Source of the DNA: JBFWWW01 sp050245975
GTDB lineage: Bacteria; Pseudomonadota; Alphaproteobacteria; Rhizobiales; Hyphomicrobiaceae
Length of the DNA stretch: 16,943 bases
Reading direction: 5' to 3'
Assembly: GCA_050245975.1 (NCBI GenBank)
Contig: JBFWWW010000071.1
Coordinates: forward strand, 1 to 16,943
Part shown: piece by piece, positions 6,745-12,920 of the stretch
How the letters are laid out: every line of letters begins with the position of its first letter
Position numbering within the stretch: the first letter of the stretch is position 1
The notes under the pieces: model-generated
Database searches by the model: none
What the model was told of the DNA's origin: nothing
The model's input: the letters and a program-made list of their open reading frames with translations, nothing else
Translations under genes and position numbers: made by a program

Positions 6745-7146
6745 GTGACGGATGATCGCTACTCTCAGGGGATGAAGGTCCGCCGGGCGGTGCTCGGCGA
6801 TGCCCATGTGGACCGGGCCGAGGCGCGCAAGACGGCGTTCGACGCCGACTTCCAGCGCTTCATCACGGAAGGCGCCTGGGGTTCGGTCTGGACGCGTCCC
6901 GGCCTCGACCGGCCGACCCGATCGCTGTTGACCCTGGTCATTCTCGCCAGTCTCGGACACTGGGAAGAATTCCAGATGCACGTTCGTGCCAGCCGCAACA
7001 CCGGCACCGATCCGGAGGCCATAAAGGAGGCGCTGTTCCACGTCGCCGTGTACGCCGGCGTTCCGGCCGCCAACCGCGCCTACGCCATCGCACGCGAGAC
7101 GCTCTTCGGCGCTGCGGGCGCGCCCCAGGAAGGACAGGACAAATGA
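6745..7146 (+). CDS. pcaC: 4-carboxymuconolactone decarboxylase
   Basis: 133 residues, normal for PcaC. It decarboxylates gamma-carboxymuconolactone to beta-ketoadipate enol-lactone in the protocatechuate branch of the beta-ketoadipate pathway. The CMD-family core is clear: MKVRRAVLGDAHVDRA, then FITEGAWGSVWTRPGL, then TRSLLTLVILASLGHWEEFQMHVRAS, then EALFHVAVYAGVPAANRAYAIA. The HVR, YAGVP and N..A positions are the conserved residues of the alpha-helical fold. Start is GTG 6745 with AGGGA at 6732-6736, eight bases upstream. Its stop overlaps the pcaH ATG by four bases (ATGA), giving a pcaC-pcaH-pcaG order as in many alphaproteobacteria. pcaD and pcaB, often in the same operon, are absent. 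Confidence 0.93.
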   Translation: MTDDRYSQGMKVRRAVLGDAHVDRAEARKTAFDADFQRFITEGAWGSVWTRPGLDRPTRSLLTLVILASLGHWEEFQMHVRASRNTGTDPEAIKEALFHVAVYAGVPAANRAYAIARETLFGAAGAPQEGQDK

Positions 7147-7844
7147 CGGACTACACCCCGCGCGACTGGACGAGCCAGCCGCCCTACATCTATCCGGGTT
7201 ATCGCTCCACGCCGTTGCGTGGCCCGACCAGGCCGTTGATGCCGCTCAAGCACTCCCTCTCGGAGCTGACGGGCCCCGTCTACGGGCACGAGAGCCTCGG
7301 CGCCCTCGATGCCGACCTGACCAGGAATTCCCGCACGGATGGCGAGCCGCTGGGCGAGCGCATCGTCGTGACGGGCCGCATTCTCGGCGACGACGGCCGC
7401 CCCGTGCCCAATACGCTCATCGAGATCTGGCAGTGCAACGCGGCCGGCCGCTACATCCACAAGGTCGACCAGCATGATGCGCCGATCGACCCGAATTTCA
7501 TCGGGGCCGGCCGCTGCGTGACCGATGCGGAGGGCCGCTACCGCTTCTACACCATCAAGCCTGGCGCCTATCCCTGGGGCAACCACCCCAATGCCTGGCG
7601 GCCGCAGCACATCCACTTCTCGCTTTTCGGCCCGAGCTTCGTGACGCGGCTCGTGACCCAGATGTACTTCCCGGGCGATCCGCTGCTGGCCTACGACCCC
7701 ATCTACCAGAGCGCGCCGGCCGGTGCGCGCGAGCGCATGATCTCCGAGTTCTCGATCGACGTGACCGAGCCCGAGTTCGCGCTGGGCTATGTGTTCGACA
7801 TGGTGCTGCGGGGTCGGCGCGAGACGCCGATGGAGAACCGCTGA
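7143..7844 (+). CDS. pcaH: Protocatechuate 3,4-dioxygenase, beta subunit
   Basis: 233 residues. This is the iron-bearing subunit of the enzyme that cleaves protocatechuate between its hydroxyls (intradiol) to 3-carboxy-cis,cis-muconate. The four Fe(III) ligands are visible: Tyr104 in AAGRYIHK, Tyr143 in KPGAYPWGN, and His156 and His158 in RPQHIHFS. Their spacing (39, 13 and 2 residues) equals that of Tyr408/Tyr447/His460/His462 in the Pseudomonas putida enzyme. The N-terminal about 70 residues carry the beta-subunit extension. The start overlaps the pcaC stop (ATGA), and the stop shares one base with the pcaG ATG (TGATG), so the three genes are translationally coupled. The enzyme is an alpha-beta oligomer with PcaG. 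Confidence 0.97.
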   Translation: MTDYTPRDWTSQPPYIYPGYRSTPLRGPTRPLMPLKHSLSELTGPVYGHESLGALDADLTRNSRTDGEPLGERIVVTGRILGDDGRPVPNTLIEIWQCNAAGRYIHKVDQHDAPIDPNFIGAGRCVTDAEGRYRFYTIKPGAYPWGNHPNAWRPQHIHFSLFGPSFVTRLVTQMYFPGDPLLAYDPIYQSAPAGARERMISEFSIDVTEPEFALGYVFDMVLRGRRETPMENR

Positions 7845-8434
7845 TGGCGCGCGGACAGACGCCTTCGCAGACGGTCGGCCCGTACTTCGCCTACGGCCTC
7901 GCGCCCGAGCAGTACGGCTATGCGTTCAAGAGCCTCGCCTCCAACCAGCTCGTCGTCCCCGATATGGACGGCGAGCGCATACGCCTCGAAGGCCGTGTCT
8001 TCGATGGCGCCGGAGCCATCATCCCTGACGCTCTGATCGAGATCTGGCAGGCGGATGCCGGCGGGCGCTACGCGCATCCGGCCGATCCGCGCGGCTCCAA
8101 CTCGCGCTTCAAGGGCTTCGGCCGCTTCGGAACCGGGACCGACCCCGAGAACCGTTTCATCTTCGATACCGTGAAGCCCGGCTCGGTCGACGGCGTCCAG
8201 GCGCCCCACATCAACGTCATTGTCCTCATGCGCGGCATGCTGGTGCACGCCTTCACGCGCATCTATTTCGACGACGAGGCGGAGGCAAACGCGAAGGACC
8301 CGGTGCTGGGGACCCTGCCGGCCGACCGCCGCGGCACGCTGATCGCGAAACGGAGCGTCGGTCCGGGCGGGACGGTCTACCGCTTCGACATCCGCATGCA
8401 GGGGCCGGACGAGACCGTATTCTTCGATGCCTGA
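7844..8434 (+). CDS. pcaG: Protocatechuate 3,4-dioxygenase, alpha subunit
   Basis: 196 residues, normal for PcaG. It opens with QTPSQTVGPYFAYGL, the standard N-terminal motif of intradiol dioxygenases that contributes to the shared active site. The beta-sandwich core (LIEIWQADAGGRYAHPAD and FGRFGTG) is clear. The position corresponding to the paired His ligands of PcaH reads QAPHINVIVLMRG, so only one His remains, and no second iron site is expected, as in known alpha subunits. Its ATG uses the last base of the pcaH stop. The gene ends the operon; a 9-bp hairpin follows the stop and is shared with the convergent sugar transferase gene. Confidence 0.96.
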   Translation: MARGQTPSQTVGPYFAYGLAPEQYGYAFKSLASNQLVVPDMDGERIRLEGRVFDGAGAIIPDALIEIWQADAGGRYAHPADPRGSNSRFKGFGRFGTGTDPENRFIFDTVKPGSVDGVQAPHINVIVLMRGMLVHAFTRIYFDDEAEANAKDPVLGTLPADRRGTLIAKRSVGPGGTVYRFDIRMQGPDETVFFDA

Positions 8435-8447
8435 AAGGGACGCATGC

Positions 8448-8474
8448 GAGCCGGCCAAAGCCGAGGGCCGGCTC
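8448..8474. terminator. Perfect 9-bp hairpin between convergent genes
   Basis: GAGCCGGCC (8448-8456) pairs exactly with GGCCGGCTC (8466-8474) around a nine-base loop. It sits 14 bases after the pcaG stop and three bases before the sugar transferase stop on the other strand. There is no clear T run on either side, so it is not a textbook Rho-independent terminator. Its placement in a convergent gap suggests it ends or protects both transcripts. Confidence 0.55.
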
Positions 8475-8476
8475 GT

Positions 8477-9916
8477 TCAGAGCGCGTTCTTGTGGATGAA
8501 GCCCCTGAGCGGCGTCAACGCCAGGATCTTGAGGTCGAGCCAGATCGACCAGTTCTCGATGTAGAAAAGGTCGAGCTCGACGCGCTTGCGCATCTTCTCC
8601 GGCGTCTCGGTCGGGCCGCGCATGCCGTTGATCTGCGCCCATCCGGTGATACCCGGCTTCACGCGATGGCGGTTGGCGTAACGTTGCAGCTTCTCGCGAT
8701 AGTAGAAGTTGTGGGCCAGCGCATGCGGCCGCGGGCCAACCAGGGACATTTCTCCGCGCAGCACGTTGAAGAGCTGCGGCAGCTCGTCGAGGCTCGTCGA
8801 GCGCAGGAAGCGGCCGACGCGGGTGACCCGCGGATCGCCCGCGCGCGCCTGCACGATGGTGTCGCCGTTTTCCGTCACGGACATCGTGCGGAACTTGAAC
8901 ACGTCGATGACCCGCTCGTTGTAGCCGTGCCGGCGCTGGCGGAAGAAGACCGGGCCGGGGCCCTCGAGCTTGATCGCGGCCGCGATGGCCAGCATGACCG
9001 GCGCGCTCAGCACGAGCGCCAGGGCGCCCACCGAATAGTCCAGCGCCGCCTTTGCGATATAGCCCCAGTCGTTGATGGGCTTCGGCGTCACCTGCAGAAG
9101 GCTCACCGTGCCGAGGCGGCCGATGCTGCGGATGCGCATGTCGAAGGCGATTTCCGGCGGGCACAGCCAGACGTCGGCCGGCAGCACGCCGAGCGCTTCC
9201 ATGAGGCTCGCAAGCTCGGCCCCTTCGACATGGGACACCGCGACGATGACCTCGTCGACCTCGTTGCGCTGGCCCATGGCGATCAGGTCGGCCAGCGCCG
9301 CCTGCGCGCGCGCGTCGAACACTCCGGCAAGACGCACGCCGGGTATGTCCATGAACTGCTCGGCGAGCCTGCGCCCCGCCTCTTCCGTGGCCACGATGGC
9401 GATCCGGCGCTCGGTGTGACCGGTGACCGCGAGCCACTGCAGGGCGCGCGCCGCTCCGGCCCGGTACAGGGGCACGGTTGCACAAACGATGGCGAACCAC
9501 GTCAGCAGCCAGCCGCGCGAGTAGTCCGCCGAAATCTTGAGCAGGAAGCCGATGGCGATGAGAAGCAGGAACGCGCCGCCGATCGCGATGACGGTTTTGA
9601 CCCACGTCGAGGCGCCCTGCAGGACTGCGCTGGGCTCGCTCAGTCCCTGGTTGCGCAGCATGTAGGCCGTGAGCAGGCCGCCGGCGATGCCGGCGATGAG
9701 GTAGGGCTGCAGGATCTGCGAGCTGTCGAGGAAGGCCGTCACGTAGACGAGCTTCGCGGCCGCCGCGCCGGCAACGACGAGCAGGAATTCGACGAAGAGC
9801 AGCAGGTCCGTCGCGACGCGCGTGCTGATGCGGAAGCTGGGCGCGGAATGGCGCAACGAGATCGGCACAACCGTGCCCGATCCACCCGCCTTTGATGTCG
9901 GAGTGATACTCGACAT
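8477..9916 (-). CDS. Undecaprenyl-phosphate sugar-phosphate transferase (WcaJ/GumD-like)
   Basis: 479 residues. It transfers a hexose-1-phosphate, probably glucose, to undecaprenyl phosphate as the first step of repeat-unit synthesis at the inner membrane. Four N-terminal hydrophobic segments lie at about 33-60, 68-88, 104-127 and 136-155. A nucleotide-binding-like CoA-binding domain follows at about 168-275, then a membrane helix near 292-318. The catalytic domain carries KFRTMSV (341-347), SLDELPQLFNVLRGEMSLVGPRP (375-397) and KPGITGWAQINGMRG (420-434), which are the bacterial sugar transferase (PF02397) motifs. Starts at ATG 9916; the ribosome-binding site is weak (GGGG). Sugar specificity cannot be read from the sequence. 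It is divergent from the export unit, with a 474-base control region between. Confidence 0.93.
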   Translation of the reverse strand: MSSITPTSKAGGSGTVVPISLRHSAPSFRISTRVATDLLLFVEFLLVVAGAAAAKLVYVTAFLDSSQILQPYLIAGIAGGLLTAYMLRNQGLSEPSAVLQGASTWVKTVIAIGGAFLLLIAIGFLLKISADYSRGWLLTWFAIVCATVPLYRAGAARALQWLAVTGHTERRIAIVATEEAGRRLAEQFMDIPGVRLAGVFDARAQAALADLIAMGQRNEVDEVIVAVSHVEGAELASLMEALGVLPADVWLCPPEIAFDMRIRSIGRLGTVSLLQVTPKPINDWGYIAKAALDYSVGALALVLSAPVMLAIAAAIKLEGPGPVFFRQRRHGYNERVIDVFKFRTMSVTENGDTIVQARAGDPRVTRVGRFLRSTSLDELPQLFNVLRGEMSLVGPRPHALAHNFYYREKLQRYANRHRVKPGITGWAQINGMRGPTETPEKMRKRVELDLFYIENWSIWLDLKILALTPLRGFIHKNAL

Positions 9917-10390
9917 TGCCCCGCGCCACGCGCCGCCAACCCCGGTGCAGCGATAGGCCTTGGCCTCGCGGTTCGCAATGCAACAACGAAGAATTGCTTA
10001 ATAGGTCGTTGGGCATTTGCGTTAATTGAGGCTCGTATTTCTCTGGCCGCCGACGGCCGATCGTTTCGCCCCTTCCGAGACCCCTGCCGGGCGGCGCCGG
10101 AGGCGTCCGAAAGAGCCATCCATCGTATACGGCGATCGCCCGCGCGGTCCGATGCCGATGCCGCCCGGCCACGATCGGCCTCAAACGCCCGCTCCCTCGC
10201 CGGCCGAATGGTGCACGGCGGGGGTGACGACATTCTTGGGTAATGCGAATCAGCGTAGACAGGAACGCTTAGGCAGGCGTGATCCCGCATCGCGACGGGT
10301 TGATGTATGTTGTTCGCTTGCCACACTAAGCGTCAGTATTTCCAGTAAAATTAGGTCGTGGCGTGGTCGTCACCAGAGCGGAAGGAGCCG
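9917..10390. other. Long divergent control region of the EPS locus
   Basis: 474 bases without a credible gene between the sugar transferase (-) and the beta-barrel gene (+). It is more AT-rich at both ends than the surrounding genes. For the minus direction, TTAACG (read from 10025-10020) and TATTAA (10003-9998) with a 16-base spacer form a weak -35/-10 candidate. For the plus direction, TTGCCA at 10318-10323 could be a -35, but no matching -10 is seen. An 8-bp inverted repeat ACGCTTAG (10265-10272) / CTAAGCGT (10326-10333) is present, as is a 5-bp hairpin at 10045-10058. The region most likely holds both promoters and a regulator site; no known riboswitch is recognised. Confidence 0.4.
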
Positions 10391-11656
10391 ATGGCTTCCG
10401 TGTTGGCGCGGAAATTTTCCTGGGTGGCCGTGGTCGTGGGGCTGGTTGGCTCCGCGCCGTTTGCGGCTGCCGATCCGCTGCCGCTGACGCCCATAGCCCC
10501 CGATGTCGGTCTCGAGCCGTCGCTCGGCATTCGCTACGGCGGTCTGATCTACCGGCCGACCATCGCGACCGGCATCATCAACGACTCCAACATCCTCTAC
10601 AGCAACACCAACGCGGCCCGCGATTGGGTCTTCTTCGTCCGGCCCGGGCTCTCGATCGCGACGACGGACCCGAACTACCGCTTCGTGCTGCGGACCGACA
10701 TCGAGCATCTTGAGTACCGCGAGAGCGATGCGGACTCGCGCACCAACGCGACGGCCACGCTCGACGGCACCGTTCGCGCCGCGCGCGATCTCGAGTTCGA
10801 TGTCGGCGCCTCGGCCCGCCATGCCAATGACCAGCGCACGGCGACCCGGCGCGACCTGCCGACCAATCTCGCCGAGCCGGCGCCGCACGACGCCTACGGC
10901 AGCAGGCTGGCGATGCGATCGTTTTTCCGTCCGGTCATCTCCACGCTGGCGGTCGACTACGCGACCGACAGTTACAGCAGCGTCCGCTCCGTGACGGGCA
11001 GCATCGTCGACCTGAGGTTTCTCGACCGCGACATGCTGACGGTCAGCCACAAGACCGAGGTGCCGTTCTCCCAGCGGTTCCGTTTCGTCAATCGCGTCGC
11101 CTGGATCGAGACCGACTACCGCAACGTTCCCCTGGTGGTGCCGCGAGATTCGAGCAAGGTCGAAGTCTCCAACGGCGTCGAGGTCGTTTTCTCGCCCGTG
11201 CTGCGGGGCGACTTCACGTTCCTCTACGGCAAAAGCGACTTCACCTCGCCGCTGATCGTCGCCGACCCCGAGAACTTCTACACGCTGAACCTGATCTGGC
11301 AGCCGCGCAGCTATTTCACCTTGCGCTTCAATGCCGCGCGCGAGTTCGGCGGCGTCAACTTCGAGCAGGACTTCGGGGCCGGCCGCAGGACGAGGCTTGG
11401 CGTGACGATGGACTACGGCATCACGCGGCGCCTGACGTGGCGCGCGGGCTTCAACTACGTGCACGCCAACGGCGACAATCTGCTGGGCGCGACGCGGGTC
11501 GAGGACCAGTACGTGTACAACACGTCGCTGGGGTATGCGGTCAACGACCGGGTGTCGCTGTTCCTCGACTACAACCTTGAGAACTACAACTCGACGATTT
11601 CCGCCGAGCAGTACGATCGCCAGGTCATCCAGGCCGGCGTGATTGCCAGGTATTGA
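10391..11656 (+). CDS. Outer-membrane beta-barrel protein of EPS locus (PF10082-like)
   Basis: 421 residues from ATG 10391, with AAGGAG at 10382-10387 only three bases ahead; GTG 10400 is a possible alternative start. A signal peptide is clear: a basic start, hydrophobic core VAVVVGLVG, and a cut after FAAA (residue 27). The mature part is made of many alternating-residue beta strands with aromatic girdles, for example FYTLNLIWQPRSYFTLRFNAAREF and RVSLFLDYNLENYN. The last residue is Tyr, in GVIARY, the usual aromatic outer-membrane-protein ending. It resembles the BBP2_2/DUF2320 barrels found next to polysaccharide export genes. It is the first gene of a plus-strand unit with the coiled-coil protein and the OPX lipoprotein. 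A role as the outer-membrane pore for the polymer is inference. Confidence 0.85.
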   Translation: MASVLARKFSWVAVVVGLVGSAPFAAADPLPLTPIAPDVGLEPSLGIRYGGLIYRPTIATGIINDSNILYSNTNAARDWVFFVRPGLSIATTDPNYRFVLRTDIEHLEYRESDADSRTNATATLDGTVRAARDLEFDVGASARHANDQRTATRRDLPTNLAEPAPHDAYGSRLAMRSFFRPVISTLAVDYATDSYSSVRSVTGSIVDLRFLDRDMLTVSHKTEVPFSQRFRFVNRVAWIETDYRNVPLVVPRDSSKVEVSNGVEVVFSPVLRGDFTFLYGKSDFTSPLIVADPENFYTLNLIWQPRSYFTLRFNAAREFGGVNFEQDFGAGRRTRLGVTMDYGITRRLTWRAGFNYVHANGDNLLGATRVEDQYVYNTSLGYAVNDRVSLFLDYNLENYNSTISAEQYDRQVIQAGVIARY

Positions 11657-11690
11657 TCCCGTGCGTTGCAACGGCAGGGGTGGGGACAAG

Positions 11691-12170
11691 ATGGACGTGC
11701 GCCGCTGGGTTCTGCTGAGCGTTCTGGGCGCGTTGACCTTGCTGGGCGGCGCCCTCGATGCCGTCGCGCAGGACCGCTTTGTCGGCGTGCGCAAGGACAA
11801 GGACGAGGTCGTGCTGTTCGAGATCGACGGGCTGTCGGGACGGGAGCGCAAGCTCGCGACCCTGCACAAGGCGGGAAGCAGGATCCAGCTCCTCGGCTTG
11901 ACGACCCTGAACGCCCGTCGCGGGACGCTGTCCTATCTCTACACGGACAACGATGCGGGTAAGGATTTTCTGCAGACGGTTAATATCCTGACCGGCGAGA
12001 CCGTGGCGCGCATTCCGATGCCGCCGGATGTGAGCGGGCTCGAGGTCGTGGGCGATACGGGAATGGCCGGTTCTCAGCGTGTTCAGGCCGATACCGATGC
12101 CCTCAAGCGGAAGGTGGACCAGCTCGAGCAGGAGGTTCGCCGCCTGCAGAGTCAGGTCCGTGTCAGATAG
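11691..12170 (+). CDS. Small exported coiled-coil protein of unknown function
   Basis: 159 residues from ATG 11691, preceded by a G-rich stretch ending GGGGA five bases ahead. An upstream in-frame start at 11643 would overlap the barrel gene and spoil the signal peptide. The signal peptide MDVRRWVLLSVLGALTLLGG with a cut after DAVA (residue 26) puts it in the periplasm. Residues 28-118 look like beta strands resembling two propeller-type blades (DEVVLFEIDGLSG, DFLQTVNILTGETVARI). Residues 133-159 form a near-ideal heptad coiled coil with L138, V142, L145, V149, L152 and V156 in a/d positions. I do not recognise the family. It lies between the barrel and the OPX gene, 34 and 66 bases from them, so it probably belongs to the same transport complex. 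Confidence 0.8.
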   Translation: MDVRRWVLLSVLGALTLLGGALDAVAQDRFVGVRKDKDEVVLFEIDGLSGRERKLATLHKAGSRIQLLGLTTLNARRGTLSYLYTDNDAGKDFLQTVNILTGETVARIPMPPDVSGLEVVGDTGMAGSQRVQADTDALKRKVDQLEQEVRRLQSQVRVR

Positions 12171-12236
12171 GTAACGGTTGGGTTTGCAGGTGGCGTCGAT
12201 GCTTGCTGTCACAAGACGACTCACGTAGAGGTCCAG

Positions 12237-12842
12237 ATGCTGGGGATTGCGAGAATTTTGAACTGGGGCGCACCGGCGATGGGCTGGGGGAAATGGGTGA
12301 TCGTCGCGGCTTTGGCCGTGGGCCTTGGGGCCTGCGATCACACGCGCTATCCGCCGGAGAGCTACGGCTTCGACACCGACAAATCCTATACGCTCGACAG
12401 CGGCGATCAGATCCGCGTCGTCGTCTACGAGGCTGACAATCTCCCGCAGAATTTCAGCGTGGATGCGGGCGGCCACATCTCCATGCCGATGGCCGGCGTC
12501 GTGTCCGTGCGCGGCAAGACGGTCCAGCAGGTGGAATACGCCATCGCCAGCCGCCTGCGCGACAAGTTCATCAAGGACCCGAAGGTCTCGGTCCAGATGA
12601 TCGCCTATCGCCCGTTCTTCATCCTCGGCGAGGTCAAGACCGCGGGCAAGTACGACTACGTCAACGGCCTGACCGTCGAGGCGGCAGTGGCCATGGCAGG
12701 CGGCTACACCGAGCGCGCCTCCCTGGCGGAGGCCCGTGTCGTCCGCCCGTCGCCCGCTGGTGGCAACATCGTATCCTACGTTCCTGGTGGCTTCCCGATC
12801 CGGCCGGGCGACACGATCTACGTTCCCGAGCGCTGGTTCTGA
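12237..12842 (+). CDS. Polysaccharide export (OPX) lipoprotein, short form
   Basis: 201 residues from ATG 12237, with GAGG at 12228-12231, five bases ahead. The signal sequence ends in a lipobox LGAC, so Cys33 should be lipidated; the next residue is Asp34. A Poly_export (PES, PF02563) domain spans about 50-125, with YTLDSGDQIRVVVYEADNL and VDAGGHISMPMAGVVSVRGKT. One SLBB-like domain spans about 128-198, with FFILGEVKTAGKYDYVNGLTVEAAVAMAGG and RPGDTIYVPE. The protein stops at ERWF directly after this domain, so there is no C-terminal amphipathic helix as in Wza. It would form a periplasmic ring for EPS export and rely on another protein for the outer-membrane pore. The last gene of the unit; a bidirectional terminator follows 20 bases later. 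Confidence 0.93.
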   Translation: MLGIARILNWGAPAMGWGKWVIVAALAVGLGACDHTRYPPESYGFDTDKSYTLDSGDQIRVVVYEADNLPQNFSVDAGGHISMPMAGVVSVRGKTVQQVEYAIASRLRDKFIKDPKVSVQMIAYRPFFILGEVKTAGKYDYVNGLTVEAAVAMAGGYTERASLAEARVVRPSPAGGNIVSYVPGGFPIRPGDTIYVPERWF

Positions 12843-12862
12843 GATCGCGCCGCATGAATGCA

Positions 12863-12887
12863 AAACGGCCCGCGGAGCGGGCCGTTT
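12863..12887. terminator. Bidirectional Rho-independent terminator
   Basis: AAACGGCCCGC (12863-12873) pairs perfectly over 11 bases with GCGGGCCGTTT (12877-12887) around a three-base loop. On the plus strand it follows the OPX stop and ends in TTT CCATTT. On the minus strand it follows the co-polymerase stop and ends in TTTT. It therefore serves both convergent genes. Confidence 0.85.
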
Positions 12888-12920
12888 CCATTTCGAGGGC
12901 GCGTCGGGGCGTCCTGACGC

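Noticed and set aside
8253..10184. Long minus-strand frame over the sugar transferase gene (643 codons)
   Set aside because: Shadow frame with no family motifs; 8477-9916 has the complete sugar transferase motifs.
10265..10333. 8-bp inverted repeat ACGCTTAG / CTAAGCGT ahead of the beta-barrel gene as an operator
   Set aside because: An 8-base inverted pair somewhere in a 474-base region is expected by chance; arms are 53 bases apart with no supporting structure.
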